Source: Opitutaceae bacterium (GTDB lineage: Bacteria > Verrucomicrobiota > Verrucomicrobiia > Opitutales > Opitutaceae). Taken from it: 64,000 bases of DNA. Position 1 is the stretch's first letter, and each line of letters starts with the position of its first letter. The DNA is taken from positions 57,963 to 121,962 of the forward strand of contig JAIXQE010000069.1 in the NCBI GenBank assembly GCA_027485815.1. Reading direction: 5' to 3'. The position numbers and the translations under genes are program-made. The notes under the pieces are model-generated. The model was given only the letters and a program-made list of their open reading frames with translations. It was not told the DNA's origin and ran no database searches. Shown here one piece after another: positions 53,596 to 64,000 of the stretch.

Positions 53596-55116
53596 ATGGC
53601 CCTGAAGACCGAGCTCTCCCGTTGGTTCGTGGAGTGGCGCCTCGACGCGCTGGGCGTAGCCGTGCTGGCGGTGATCGGCCTGGTCAGGGCCCGCGGCGTC
53701 ATCCCCAAGGTCTACCCCCGCGCCGGTGAATGGCTACGGAAGTTGTGCCTCGCCGGCGGCATCCTGCTCATCGGCGCCGTGCTCGCCGAGGCTGCGACCT
53801 TCCTGCTCGACGACGATGACAACGTCTCGTTCGCGTCCCTGCTGACGGTGCGCCTCGTGCTGATCGGGGAGACCGCGGCCGCGGGACTGCTGCTTTACCT
53901 CGCGTTCCGGCAACGCAAGCGCCTGCGGCGCGCCGAGCAGGCGCGGGAGGCCACCGAGGCGCAGCTGCTCCAGGCCGCCTCCAGCGAGGCCGGCGCGGAG
54001 CGCCTCCGGGAGGATTTCCTTTCCGTGGCGGAGCAGGAGCTGGGCGGCCCGCTGCGCGCCGTGCGCGCGGGAGCACAGGGCCTCGGCACGACCACGCTGG
54101 ACGGAAGGCAGCGCGATCACGTCGAGGCCATCCTGGCGCAAACCTCGAGGATGGAGGGCGTCCTCCAGGACCTGGTCGACTACGCGCGTCTCGAGCAGGG
54201 CCGGCTCCGCCTCGAACCGCGCCCCTTCGCGCCCCTCGAGGTCCTGAGGGCCTGCGTGGCGCAGCGGCGCGGGCCCGGCGCGGCAGTGCGGCTCTCGGCT
54301 GACGAACTCGCGGAGGTGCTGGTGTGGGGGGACCGGCAGCGCTTTGCCCAGGTGGCCGCCAAACTCCTCGAAAACGCGCTCGGCTGCTCCGCCGGGGGCA
54401 CCGTCGAGATCTCCGGCGGCTGGGTCGCGCCGAAATTCGCGCACGCCACGGGCGAGCTCCGGCTGCGGGTCAAGGATTCGCGTCCGCGGGAGGGCCCGGC
54501 GGGAGCCACGGAACTCCTTCCGGCCTTTGCCCCGCACCGCGGCCCGGAGAGCGCCGCGCCGGGACGCCCCGGCCTGAGCCTCGGCCTGGCCTACCGGCTC
54601 GTGCGCCTGATGGACGGCGAGATCATCGTCGACGGTGATTCGCCCGGCGGGGTCGAGTTCCTCATCGTGCTTCCCCTGCGTCCCGCCGCGCGCAGCGAGC
54701 TGCCACCCACGGCGGTCGCGGCCGATCCACGATCCCGGGGACCGCGCGTGCTGGTGGTCGACGACCTCGAGACCAACCGGCTCCTGCTCGAATTGTTCCT
54801 GCAACGCCACGGATTCCAGACCGAGGTCGCGGACGGCGGCGAGGCCGCCATCCGCCGGGCGCACCGCGGCGGACTCGACGTGATCCTGATGGACCTGCAT
54901 ATGCCGGAGACCGATGGGCTCGCGGCCACGCGGCGCATCCGGGAGGCCGAGCCGCCCGGCCACCGGGTGCCCATCTTCGCCCTCACCGCCTCACTCGCCC
55001 GGGGCACGCGCGAGCAGTGCCTGGCCGCCGGGATGGACGAGCACCTGACCAAGCCGCTCGACATCGAGCGATTCCGGCTCCTCCTCGCGCGCTTCCTCCC
55101 GGACCAGCGTCGTTGA
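53596..55116 (+). CDS. Hybrid sensor protein with degenerate kinase core and intact receiver domain
   Basis: This 506-residue protein starts at ATG 53596. Three hydrophobic segments occupy about residues 15-105. A HisKA-like helix pair follows, but the H-box reads AEQELGGPLRAV, with Gln147 where the phospho-acceptor His should be. The ATPase domain keeps an N-box-like LLENALG and a G2-like PGLSLGLAYRLVRLMDGE. The G1 box DxGxG is replaced by DSRPREG. The C-terminal receiver domain is intact (VVDD, Asp433 in LMDLHMP, LTAS, TKPL). Autophosphorylation therefore looks impossible, while the receiver could accept phosphate from another kinase. No partner is adjacent. Confidence 0.85.
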   Translation: MALKTELSRWFVEWRLDALGVAVLAVIGLVRARGVIPKVYPRAGEWLRKLCLAGGILLIGAVLAEAATFLLDDDDNVSFASLLTVRLVLIGETAAAGLLLYLAFRQRKRLRRAEQAREATEAQLLQAASSEAGAERLREDFLSVAEQELGGPLRAVRAGAQGLGTTTLDGRQRDHVEAILAQTSRMEGVLQDLVDYARLEQGRLRLEPRPFAPLEVLRACVAQRRGPGAAVRLSADELAEVLVWGDRQRFAQVAAKLLENALGCSAGGTVEISGGWVAPKFAHATGELRLRVKDSRPREGPAGATELLPAFAPHRGPESAAPGRPGLSLGLAYRLVRLMDGEIIVDGDSPGGVEFLIVLPLRPAARSELPPTAVAADPRSRGPRVLVVDDLETNRLLLELFLQRHGFQTEVADGGEAAIRRAHRGGLDVILMDLHMPETDGLAATRRIREAEPPGHRVPIFALTASLARGTREQCLAAGMDEHLTKPLDIERFRLLLARFLPDQRR

Positions 55117-55173
55117 CCCGGCCGCACCGCCGGGCGCTTGCCTCCCCGGGGGCGAGGTGGTTGCGTCCCCGCC

Positions 55174-56985
55174 GTGATCGACGCCTCACCGCTGCTGGAC
55201 AGCCTGAAGCCCAACTGGCGTCTGCTGCTCCCCCGGCTCGGCAGCGAATTGCGTGGCTACACCCGCGAGGAGCTGCGCCGGGACCTGCAGGCCGCGCTGA
55301 CCGTCACGCTGGTCTCGATTCCGCAGGTGCTCGGCTTCGCGCTGGTCCTGGGCCTGCCGCCGACCACCGTGCTGATGTGCGCCATCGTCGGCGCCTTCGT
55401 TTCCGCCCTCTACTTCTCGTCTCGGGTGATCATCTTCGGCGCGACCAACTCGGTCACGCTGCTGGTCGCCTCCGCGATCCACTACGGCCGCGCCACCGCC
55501 CTGACGCCGCTCGAGCTCGCGGTCGTCCTGGCCGGCCTGATCGGGGTCCTGCAGATCCTTGCCGCGCTGCTGCGCCTCGGCCAGGTGACCCAATTCATCT
55601 CCCGCTCGGTGGTGATCGCGTACTCGGCCGCCACGGGCGTCCTGCTGGTGATCACCCAGCTCCACGGGCTCTTCGGGATCCCGCGGGACCGCAGCCAGCC
55701 GATGCTGCTGCAGCTCTGGACGGGGCTCCAGCAGATCGCCCGGCTCGACTTCCACTATGCGGTGCCGTTGACCGGCGGGGCGGCGCTGGCGCTCTACCTC
55801 GTGATCCGGGCCGTGCGGCCGAAGTGGCCCGGGGTCCTCCTGGGGCTGGTGGTGCTCACGCTGTTGAGCTGGCACGTGCCCCAGTTGCGATCCCTGGGGA
55901 TCCCCACCCTCGCCGAGCAGGGGGCGCTCGACGCCGTCCTGCCCGAGTACGCCGGGGTACCGTTCGGACCGGAGGACCTGCCGCTGCTCCGCACCATCCT
56001 GAGCACCGCCCTCGCGATCGCCCTGCTGGGCATGATCGAGGCCGTCTCGCTCGCCAAGGGTTACGCGCCCCGGCACGGCGACACCATCGATCCGAACCGC
56101 GAGGTGATGGGGCTGGGGGCCGGCAACCTGGCCAACGCCTTCTTCGGCACGATCCCGGGTTCCGTCTCGTTCGTGCGCTCGGCGGTCAACGTCCAGAGCG
56201 GGGCGGCGACGCGGGTCGCGGGGCTGGCCGCGGCGGTGCTGCTGCTGATCGCCCTGCTGCTCTCCTCCCGCTTCCTCAACCACATCCCCATTCCCGCGCT
56301 GGCGGCCTCGCTGGTGCTCGTGGGCCTGCGGATGATCGACTGGTCGCACATCCGGATCGCGGCCCGGGCGACGCGGTCCGACGCGATCGTGCTCGGCCTG
56401 ACCTTCGCCGCCGCGCTGCTGCTGCCGCTGGACACCGCGATCTACCTCGGGATCGGCGCCTCGCTGGCCCTCGCGCTGCGCAAGGCCTCGACCCCCAAGC
56501 TGGTCGAGTACACGTTCGACGCGAACGACCGGCTGTCGCAACTGCCCGCCGAGGGCATCCGCGCGCACCCGCAGATCGCGATCATCCACGTCGAGGGCGA
56601 GCTCTTCTTCGGGGCCGCGGACCTCTTCCAGGAGCAGGTCCGCCAGCGCCTCGAGCAGGAGGACCTGCGGGTGGTGGTCCTGCGGCTGCGCAGCGCCCGT
56701 CACCTCGATGCCACGACCGTCTTTGCGCTCCATGCGCTGGACGACTGGATGCGCCAGACCGGGCGCCACCTCCTGATCAGCGGGGTGCAGGAGGACGTGC
56801 TCCGCGTGCTGCGGAACAGCGGATTGCTCGCAAAGCTCGGGGCCGAGAACGTCTTTCCGTCCGCGGAAAATCCCAACCTGGCCACGAAGCGGGCCTTGCA
56901 GCGGGCCCAGCAACTCCTGCAGGCTCCCGGCGCCGAAGTGAGGCTTTACTTCGACCGCCCCCCCACCCCACCCCACGCCGGCTGA
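55174..56985 (+). CDS. SulP-family anion transporter with STAS domain
   Basis: This 603-residue inner-membrane protein is started at GTG 55174; a TTG at 55138 would add 12 unconvincing residues. About ten or more hydrophobic segments cover residues 40-460, with SIPQVLGFALVLGLPP early and the family region GNLANAFFGTIPGSVSFVRSAVNVQSG. The C-terminal STAS domain is residues about 480-585 (IIHVEGELFFGAADLFQEQV, LRSARHLDATTVFALHAL). SulP proteins carry sulfate, bicarbonate or dicarboxylates. With sulfatases elsewhere in the window a sulfate role is tempting but unproved. Confidence 0.9.
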   Translation: MIDASPLLDSLKPNWRLLLPRLGSELRGYTREELRRDLQAALTVTLVSIPQVLGFALVLGLPPTTVLMCAIVGAFVSALYFSSRVIIFGATNSVTLLVASAIHYGRATALTPLELAVVLAGLIGVLQILAALLRLGQVTQFISRSVVIAYSAATGVLLVITQLHGLFGIPRDRSQPMLLQLWTGLQQIARLDFHYAVPLTGGAALALYLVIRAVRPKWPGVLLGLVVLTLLSWHVPQLRSLGIPTLAEQGALDAVLPEYAGVPFGPEDLPLLRTILSTALAIALLGMIEAVSLAKGYAPRHGDTIDPNREVMGLGAGNLANAFFGTIPGSVSFVRSAVNVQSGAATRVAGLAAAVLLLIALLLSSRFLNHIPIPALAASLVLVGLRMIDWSHIRIAARATRSDAIVLGLTFAAALLLPLDTAIYLGIGASLALALRKASTPKLVEYTFDANDRLSQLPAEGIRAHPQIAIIHVEGELFFGAADLFQEQVRQRLEQEDLRVVVLRLRSARHLDATTVFALHALDDWMRQTGRHLLISGVQEDVLRVLRNSGLLAKLGAENVFPSAENPNLATKRALQRAQQLLQAPGAEVRLYFDRPPTPPHAG

Positions 56986-56989
56986 ACCC

Positions 56990-57823
56990 ATGCTTCGCCG
57001 CCATTTCCTGCAGTCCACAACGGCCGCGGCCGGCGCAATCGCCTCCCGCGCCGCCGCCGGCCAATTCACGGGCCGGATCCGCAAGTCGCTGAAATGGGGG
57101 ATGGTGACCGGGGCCAAGGGCCAGCCGCTCGAGGCGGCCTTCCGCCGGCTGCGGGAATGCGGATTCGACGGCGTCGAACCCAGCCTGAGCCACGTGACCG
57201 ACGAACCCGCCTGGCTGGCCGCCAGCCGCGCCAGCGGCCTGGTGATCGACGGCACCGTCGGCGCCCGCACCGAGGCGCTCGGGGAGGGCATTGAGCTCAC
57301 GCGGCGGCTGGGCGGGGATTCGATGCTTGTGGTCGCCCGCTACGACCAGAAGGCCTCCCTCGTCCGCAACTGGGAGCGCTGCCGCGACCAGCTCCGGGAG
57401 GCGGCGCCCCTCGCGGAACGGGCCGGGGTCCGGCTGCTGGTCGAGAACGTCTGGGCCACGTTCCTCGTGAGCCCCTTCGACCTAGCGCGGTTCATCGACG
57501 AGGTCAGCAGCCCGTGGGTGCAGGTGCATTTCGACGTCGGCAACCCGATGCGCTGGGGCGTCGCGGAACATTGGGCCGAGGTCCTCGGGCGCCGGATCCT
57601 CAAGCTCGACGTCAAGGAATACGACCTGGGACGGGCGATGCGGGAAGGGATGCAGAAGGGCTTCGATGTCCCGCTCGGCGAGGGCAGCATCAACTGGCCC
57701 GCGGTGCGGGCGGAACTGGCCCGGATTGAATTCCGCGGCTGGGCCGCCGCCGAGGTCAAGGGCGGCGACTGGGCCTACCTCGCCGACGTGGCCAGGCGGA
57801 TGGATCGGGTCCTCGATCTCTGA
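56990..57823 (+). CDS. Tat-type sugar phosphate isomerase/epimerase-like TIM-barrel protein
   Basis: This 277-residue protein begins with [19 protein letters not shown], a Tat-like signal. The rest is a xylose-isomerase-like TIM barrel: [11 protein letters not shown], then metal-site-like segments [22 protein letters not shown] and a late AAEVKGG. Similar exported proteins are common in Verrucomicrobia and Planctomycetes and often pair with Gfo/Idh oxidoreductases, as here (11 bases to the next start). Some related TIM barrels act in 3-keto-sugar metabolism; the activity here is not known. Confidence 0.87.
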   Translation: MLRRHFLQSTTAAAGAIASRAAAGQFTGRIRKSLKWGMVTGAKGQPLEAAFRRLRECGFDGVEPSLSHVTDEPAWLAASRASGLVIDGTVGARTEALGEGIELTRRLGGDSMLVVARYDQKASLVRNWERCRDQLREAAPLAERAGVRLLVENVWATFLVSPFDLARFIDEVSSPWVQVHFDVGNPMRWGVAEHWAEVLGRRILKLDVKEYDLGRAMREGMQKGFDVPLGEGSINWPAVRAELARIEFRGWAAAEVKGGDWAYLADVARRMDRVLDL

Positions 57824-57833
57824 ATTTACCCCA

Positions 57834-59168
57834 ATGCGTCCCCCCGCCCCCCTCCTGACCCGCCGCCAATTCACCCGTCGCGCCGCGGCCGCCCTCGCGG
57901 CGCCGGCCCTGCTCCGCGGACAGAACCTCAACAGCCGGCTGCGGCTCGCGGTCATCGGCACCGGCGGTCGCGGCGGTGGCAACCTCAAGGGGGTCGCCTC
58001 CGAGGACATCGTCGCGCTGTGCGATGTCTCCGCGCGCGCCCTCGCAGCCGCCTCGGCCGCGCATCCCCGGGCCCGCCAGGAACGGGACTTCCGCCGGCTC
58101 TTTGAACGGGAGCACGAGTTCGACGCCGTGGTCGTAAGCACCGCCGAGCATACCCACGCGCTCGCCACGCTGCTCGCGCTCAAGGCCCGCAAACACGTCT
58201 ATTGCGAGAAGCCGCTGACCCACAATGTCCACGAGGCGCGCCTGGTGCGCACCGCCGCCCGCGCGGCGGGGGTCGTCACGCAGATGGGCATCCAGATCCA
58301 CGCCAGCGAGAACTTCCGGCGGGTGGTGGAGCTGATCCGGGGCGGGGTGATCGGTCCCGTCACGGAGGTGCACGTCTGGGTCTCCCGCGCGTGGGGGCTG
58401 CAGAGCGCGGAGGCGGCGGCGACCCACCAGGACCGGGTGCACGTCACGGCGCGGCCGCCGGCGATGCCGGTGCCGGCGGACCTGGATTGGGACCTGTGGC
58501 TGGGGCCGGCCCCGGAGCGGCCGTTCAACGAGATCTATGTGCCCGGGCCGAAGTGGTACCGCTGGTGGGATTTCGGCAACGGGACGATGAGCGACCTCGG
58601 TTCCCATTGGAATGACCTCCCGTTCTGGGCGCTCGACCTGCGCGCGCCCCGGACCATCGAGGCGTTCGGCCCGGAGCCGCATCCGGAGATCGCCCCGGCC
58701 TCGATGCGCGCGGTGTACGAGTTCCCGGCCCGCGGCGCCCAGCCCCCCGTCCGCCTCACGTGGCATCAGGGCGAGGAGCGCCCGGCACCGTGGCGGGAGG
58801 AGCGCATCCCGCGCTGGCCGAACGGAGTGCTCTTCATCGGCGCGAAGGGTCAATTGCTCTCCGATTACGGGAAGCACCTGCTGCTGCCGGAGGCCGACTC
58901 CGCCACCGCGCCCCGGCCCGCGCCCTCCCTGCCCCGCGCAACGTCCCACCACCGGGAGTGGCTCGACGCCATCCGCGGCTCAGGCCGGGCGTTGGCGGAC
59001 TTCGAGTACGGCGGCTGGCTGACCGAGTCGAACCACCTCGGCAACGTGGCGTTCCGGGCCGGGCAAAAGCTGATCTGGGATGCGGAGGCGATGCGCGTGA
59101 CCAACACGCGCGCCGCCGATCCGTTCCTCAGCCGCACGCCCCGCCGCGGTTGGGAACTGCCGGCCTGA
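57834..59168 (+). CDS. Tat-type Gfo/Idh/MocA family oxidoreductase
   Basis: This 444-residue protein starts at ATG 57834 with a Tat signal ([19 protein letters not shown]). The NAD-binding fold has [10 protein letters not shown] (40-49) and the characteristic CEKPLTHN (EKP at 125-127). The C-terminal substrate domain contains [36 protein letters not shown] and GEERPAPW, typical of the secreted planctomycete/verrucomicrobial group. The cofactor in such exported members is thought to be tightly bound NAD(P). It is probably co-transcribed with the TIM-barrel gene. Confidence 0.92.
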   Translation: MRPPAPLLTRRQFTRRAAAALAAPALLRGQNLNSRLRLAVIGTGGRGGGNLKGVASEDIVALCDVSARALAAASAAHPRARQERDFRRLFEREHEFDAVVVSTAEHTHALATLLALKARKHVYCEKPLTHNVHEARLVRTAARAAGVVTQMGIQIHASENFRRVVELIRGGVIGPVTEVHVWVSRAWGLQSAEAAATHQDRVHVTARPPAMPVPADLDWDLWLGPAPERPFNEIYVPGPKWYRWWDFGNGTMSDLGSHWNDLPFWALDLRAPRTIEAFGPEPHPEIAPASMRAVYEFPARGAQPPVRLTWHQGEERPAPWREERIPRWPNGVLFIGAKGQLLSDYGKHLLLPEADSATAPRPAPSLPRATSHHREWLDAIRGSGRALADFEYGGWLTESNHLGNVAFRAGQKLIWDAEAMRVTNTRAADPFLSRTPRRGWELPA

Positions 59169-59197
59169 GCCGCCGCGGCGCCCGCGCCCGGCCGGGC

Positions 59198-60718
59198 TCA
59201 GCCCGCCTGCTGAAACGCGCGCACCGGGCCGAATAGTCCACCGACCGCGCGGCCCAGCTCGCCCTGCAACCGCTGGAGCTCCGCGTAGCGCCGCACCCGC
59301 CCGCGGTCCGGGAGTCGCCGCGTGGCCTCCGCGACCTTGACGACGCGGTCCGTGTAATGCTGCAGACGTTGCCCCTGGCCCGTCCGATGCCCGTCGCACC
59401 ACGCGGCCTGCAGGGCGGCTCCCAGCGCCGCACCCTCGTCCTCCCGCATCCCGACTACGGGCACCCCGAAGATATCGGCCATCATCTGGCGCCAGGCGGC
59501 CGACCGCGCGCCGCCCCCGGTCACCCGGATCTCCCGGGGACGCACCCCGAGTTCGCCGAGTCGCCGCAATCCGTAGTTCATCCCCAAGGTCACCCCTTCC
59601 ATCGCCGCGCGGGCGAGGCTCCCCCGATCCAGGTTCGCGCGATTGAGGCCCAGCAGCACCCCGGAACCGAGCGGGACATTCGGCGTGCGCTCGCCGGCAA
59701 GGTACGGCAGCAGCAGCAGGCCCCCGGCCCCGGCGGGGGTAGCGGCCACCAGACGCTCGAAGCCCGCCCGGTCAAGCCCCAGCAGCTCACGAACCCCCTC
59801 CGTCACGGACGTGACGTTCATTGTGCAGAGCAGCGGCAGCCAGCCGCCGGTCGAGGAACAGAAGCCAGCGATCTCCCCGGCTGGATCCACCACGGGAACG
59901 TCGGAATGGGCATAGATGGTACCGCTGGTGCCAAAGCTCGCGGAAACCACGCCCGACACGACGTTACCAGTGCCAATCGCACCCATCATGTTATCACCAC
60001 CGCCGGCGCTCACGACCACCTCGGGCGACAGTCCGTAGCGCCGTGCCAACGCGGGGCGAAGGGTGCCCGCGGGTGCGTTCGCCTCGATCAGCCGCGGCAG
60101 CCAGTCGCCCAGATCGCGATCAATCGCCGCGAGGGCCGGGGCGGACCACCGCCGGCGACGGACATCCAGCAGCGCCGTGCCCGAGGCGTCCCCCGCTTCC
60201 ATCGTGTAATTCCCCGTGAGATGGAAATTCAGGTAATCGTGCGGCAGGAGCACCTGACGCAACCGGCGGAAATTCGCGGGCTCGTGCCGGCGGAGCCAGA
60301 GGATCTTGGGCGCGGTGAAGCCGGGCAGGAACAGGTTGCCCGTCGCCCGCAAGGCACTCCGCGCGCCACCCAGACGGCGGGTCAACAGCGCGCACTCGTC
60401 CGTGGTGCTCGTGTCACACCAGAGTTTGGCCGGCCGGATGACCTCCCCTTGCGCATCCAGCGGGACAAATCCGTGCTGCTGGCCGGAGACCCCGATGCCC
60501 CGGACCCGGGCGCGCTCGACTCCCGTGAGCGCCGCCTGGATGGCGCGGTCCATGGCGCGGACCCAGTCCTGCGGATGCTGCTCCAGGTGGCCGACGGGGA
60601 GCCCGGGGATCAGTCGGTGCGGCGCGCGCCCCTCGGCCACCACCCGTCCGCGCTCCAGATCGAGCACCACCGCCTTGACGCTTTGGGTGCCGGAATCGAT
60701 GCCGAGATAGAGGGACAT
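59198..60718 (-). CDS. xylB: Xylulokinase-like FGGY carbohydrate kinase
   Basis: This 506-residue cytoplasmic FGGY kinase starts at ATG 60718. Motifs: LGIDSGTQSVKAVVLD, GVSGQQHGFVPLD, PAKLWCDTST, and the catalytic Asp242 in GGGDNMMGAIGTG. Then come FGTSGTIYAH, LPYLAGERTPN and the C-terminal FGGY signature region RVTGGGARSAAWRQMMADIFGVPV. The best match is xylulokinase (xylulose to xylulose 5-phosphate), though FGGY specificity is hard to fix by eye. It is divergent from a GntP-type permease with 98 bases between, suggesting that both act on the same sugar or sugar acid. No xylose isomerase of the classic type is present here. Confidence 0.88.
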   Translation of the reverse strand: MSLYLGIDSGTQSVKAVVLDLERGRVVAEGRAPHRLIPGLPVGHLEQHPQDWVRAMDRAIQAALTGVERARVRGIGVSGQQHGFVPLDAQGEVIRPAKLWCDTSTTDECALLTRRLGGARSALRATGNLFLPGFTAPKILWLRRHEPANFRRLRQVLLPHDYLNFHLTGNYTMEAGDASGTALLDVRRRRWSAPALAAIDRDLGDWLPRLIEANAPAGTLRPALARRYGLSPEVVVSAGGGDNMMGAIGTGNVVSGVVSASFGTSGTIYAHSDVPVVDPAGEIAGFCSSTGGWLPLLCTMNVTSVTEGVRELLGLDRAGFERLVAATPAGAGGLLLLPYLAGERTPNVPLGSGVLLGLNRANLDRGSLARAAMEGVTLGMNYGLRRLGELGVRPREIRVTGGGARSAAWRQMMADIFGVPVVGMREDEGAALGAALQAAWCDGHRTGQGQRLQHYTDRVVKVAEATRRLPDRGRVRRYAELQRLQGELGRAVGGLFGPVRAFQQAG

Positions 60719-60816
60719 ACGTTTCCTCGATACGGGCGCCTCGCCGTTCCCGGCGCAAGCCGGAGTTGGCGGCAGGCTTGCCTCGGACTCCCGCCCCGCC
60801 TCAATCGCGCAACCCC

Positions 60817-62229
60817 ATGGACCCCCTCTACCTGCTGCTGCTGGGCGTTGTCGTCGTGATCGGAGGAATCGTTGGACTGCGCCTGCACCCCTTCGTCGCG
60901 CTCCTCGCCGCGGCGCTGACGGTCTCGCTGCTGACGCCGCCGGCCGCGCTGGAGCGCAACCTGCTGGCACAGCAAAAGTCACCCGCGGAGGCGCGGGCAC
61001 GGGCCGAAGATCCGGTGGGTACCCGCCTGGCCACCAAGTTTGGCGCCGCCTGCGGCAACCTCGGTTTGCTCATCGCGCTCGCCTCCGTCGTCGGGGCCTG
61101 CCTGCTGCACAGCGGCGGCGCGGAGCGCATCGTGCGCTCGGCGCTCCGGACCTGCGGAGAACGCCGCGCGCCGCTGGTGCTGGCCGTGAGCGGGCTCATC
61201 CTCGGAGTTCCGGTGTTTTTCGACACCGTATTCCTGCTGCTCATCCCCATCGCGCGAGCCCTCGCCGCGCGAACGGGGCGCGATTATCTGCTCTACGTCC
61301 TCGCCATCGCCGTCGGCACGACGATGACGCACTCCCTCGTCCCCCCGACCCCGGGCCCGCTCTTCGCCGCGACGATCCTGAAGGTGGACATCGGACTGAT
61401 GATGCTCGCGGGGCTGGTGCTGAGCGCGTTGACGGCCAGCTGCGGCCTCGCCTACGCGGCTTGGGCGAACCGCCGGTGGCCGACCCCGCTGCGCGCCGTT
61501 TCGGGCGAAGCGAGCGGCCTCGCGGCCCCCACCGCTGCTTTCCGCGACGAGGATTTGCCCCCGCTTTGGCTGGCCCTCGCCCCGATCGTGCTGCCGGTGA
61601 TCCTGATCTCCAGCGAGACCTTCAGCGACCTAGGCCTGCTGCCCGCTTCGCTCCAGCCCGTGGTGACCCTGGTGGGTCATCCCAACATCGCCCTCGCCCT
61701 CGCCGCGGGGATCGCGTTGTTCACGCTCGCCACCCGCCCCGGGCTCAGCGCGGACCAGACTCGCCGGCACGTGCAGGCGGCGTTGGCGGACGGCGGCACC
61801 ATTCTCCTCATCACCGCGGCCGGCGGGGTGTTCGGCGGCTGCCTTCAGGACACGGGCGTCGGCGAGCGCCTGAAGGAACTCGCCCAAGCCCACGCGGTGG
61901 GCGTGTTGCCGCTCGCCTTCGCCGTCACCGCGCTGGTCCGCGTGGCGCAGGGTTCGGCCACGGTGGCGATGGTGACCAGCGTCGGCATCGTCGGCCCGCT
62001 GGCCACCCCAGAGACGCTCGGCTGCCACCCAGTCTACCTTGCGCTGACCATTGGCTGCGCTTCCAAGCTCGTGCCGTGGATGAACGACAGCGGCTTCTGG
62101 GTCCTGTCACGCTCCGCGGGCCTCTCCGAGCGCGAGACGCTGCGGACGATGTCCGTGATGTTCGCCTTGATGGGCTGCATCGGGTTCCTGCTGATCCTGC
62201 TCACCGCGCGGCTGTTCCCGCTGATCTGA
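60817..62229 (+). CDS. GntP-family sugar-acid permease
   Basis: This 470-residue inner-membrane protein starts at ATG 60817. It has about 12 hydrophobic segments and GntP motifs (PVFFDTVFLLLIPIARALA, HSLVPPTPGPL, GSATVAMVT, SKLVPWMNDSGFWVLS). GntP members are proton symporters for gluconate and related sugar acids. The divergent xylulokinase suggests a pentose-linked substrate, perhaps a sugar acid feeding the pentose phosphate route; this is inference. Confidence 0.93.
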   Translation: MDPLYLLLLGVVVVIGGIVGLRLHPFVALLAAALTVSLLTPPAALERNLLAQQKSPAEARARAEDPVGTRLATKFGAACGNLGLLIALASVVGACLLHSGGAERIVRSALRTCGERRAPLVLAVSGLILGVPVFFDTVFLLLIPIARALAARTGRDYLLYVLAIAVGTTMTHSLVPPTPGPLFAATILKVDIGLMMLAGLVLSALTASCGLAYAAWANRRWPTPLRAVSGEASGLAAPTAAFRDEDLPPLWLALAPIVLPVILISSETFSDLGLLPASLQPVVTLVGHPNIALALAAGIALFTLATRPGLSADQTRRHVQAALADGGTILLITAAGGVFGGCLQDTGVGERLKELAQAHAVGVLPLAFAVTALVRVAQGSATVAMVTSVGIVGPLATPETLGCHPVYLALTIGCASKLVPWMNDSGFWVLSRSAGLSERETLRTMSVMFALMGCIGFLLILLTARLFPLI

Positions 62230-62237
62230 GGAGGTCC

Positions 62238-63524
<1,287 letters not shown>

Positions 63525-63585
63525 CCAGACAGCCTGAACGGGGGCAAGGGGGAGTCGAGGACGGACTGGGCCGGCCGCCGCGGGC

Positions 63586-64000
63586 TCAGACGGCCGCCTG
63601 CACGGCGGCCTGCGCCTCCCGGGTCGACACGACCACGTGGTCGACGATCCCGTAGTCCTTGGCCTCCTGCGCGCTCATGTAATAATCGCGGTCCGAGTCC
63701 TTGCCGATCTGGTCGGCGGACTTGCCCGTGTGCCGGGCGAGGGCCTCGTTGAGCGTCCGGCGCCAGCGCAGGATCTCACGCGCGGCAATCGCGATATCGG
63801 CGGCCTGCCCGCCGGCACCGCCACTGGGCTGGTGGATCATCACCCGGCTGTTCGGCAGGGCAAAGCGCTTGCCCTTGGTTCCCGCGGCAAGGAGCACCGT
63901 GCCCATGCTGGCGGCCATCCCGACGCAGTACGTGACGATGTCGCACTGCAGGAAGTTCATCGTGTCGTAAATGGCCATCCCGCCCGTCACCACCCCGCCC
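63586..64000 (-). CDS. clpP: ATP-dependent Clp protease proteolytic subunit ClpP, C-terminal part (5' end outside window)
   Basis: The frame is open to the right edge; the visible 137 residues are the end of a ClpP serine peptidase. The oxyanion-loop region [14 protein letters not shown] leads in. The catalytic Ser lies in [14 protein letters not shown], the catalytic His in MIHQPSGG and the Asp in [21 protein letters not shown]. The substrate-handling helix [23 protein letters not shown] is normal. It is upstream of clpX in the common clpP-clpX order; tig, if present, would lie outside the window. Confidence 0.96.
   Translation of the reverse strand, partial: GGVVTGGMAIYDTMNFLQCDIVTYCVGMAASMGTVLLAAGTKGKRFALPNSRVMIHQPSGGAGGQAADIAIAAREILRWRRTLNEALARHTGKSADQIGKDSDRDYYMSAQEAKDYGIVDHVVVSTREAQAAVQAAV

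Overview
This is a GC-rich, densely coded bacterial chromosome segment with no mobile elements, no CRISPR array and no RNA genes that I can see. The gene content points to a verrucomicrobial chromosome, most likely of the Opitutaceae type. The clues are large TonB-dependent receptors with carboxypeptidase-regulatory-like N-termini and no SusD partner, tandem secreted sulfatases, Tat-type Gfo/Idh and sugar-isomerase proteins, a NagB/PIG-L fusion, a WYL regulator and a very short basic conserved-looking peptide. The taxonomic call is inference from gene content, not from a marker-gene comparison.

Layout. 1-8.3 kb: tail of a DUF885 protein, two divergent TonB-dependent receptors and a Tat-type FAD oxidoreductase. 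8.3-15.6 kb: nucleoside diphosphate kinase, a BtuB-like receptor divergent from cobalamin-dependent methionine synthase (metH, split in two by one in-frame TGA), and a ThuA-like protein. 15.6-25.6 kb: a membrane-bound spermidine-synthase-like protein, valS, glnD and a GAF-GAF histidine kinase translationally coupled to glnD. 25.5-29.2 kb: a polyamine cluster (ornithine decarboxylase fold III, deoxyhypusine-synthase-like protein, agmatine deiminase). 29.3-35.5 kb: three sulfatases in tandem and a PHP-type metallohydrolase. 35.6-43.0 kb: a probable amino-sugar operon containing a three-module fusion (small-molecule kinase, NagB, PIG-L-like), a ROK kinase and a stand-alone PIG-L deacetylase. It is divergent from a WYL regulator across a short region with two overlapping palindromes. 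43.1-49.3 kb: a MacAB-type exporter and an ABC importer with a THI5/NMT1-like binding protein. 49.3-53.5 kb: two methyltransferases (one Rsm22-like), two very short genes and rimO. 53.6-64 kb: a hybrid sensor protein with degenerate kinase motifs, a SulP transporter, sugar isomerase and oxidoreductase, xylulokinase, a GntP permease, clpX and a partial clpP.

The most interesting signals are the kinase-NagB-PIG-L fusion, whose last module has lost both metal motifs although an intact PIG-L sits in the same operon; the palindromic operator between that operon and the WYL regulator; metH cut at its domain linker by one stop codon with the frame kept; the hybrid kinase without its phospho-acceptor His; and the 32-residue basic peptide whose strong terminator abuts the rimO start codon. 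No stretch longer than about 200 bases lacks a gene.
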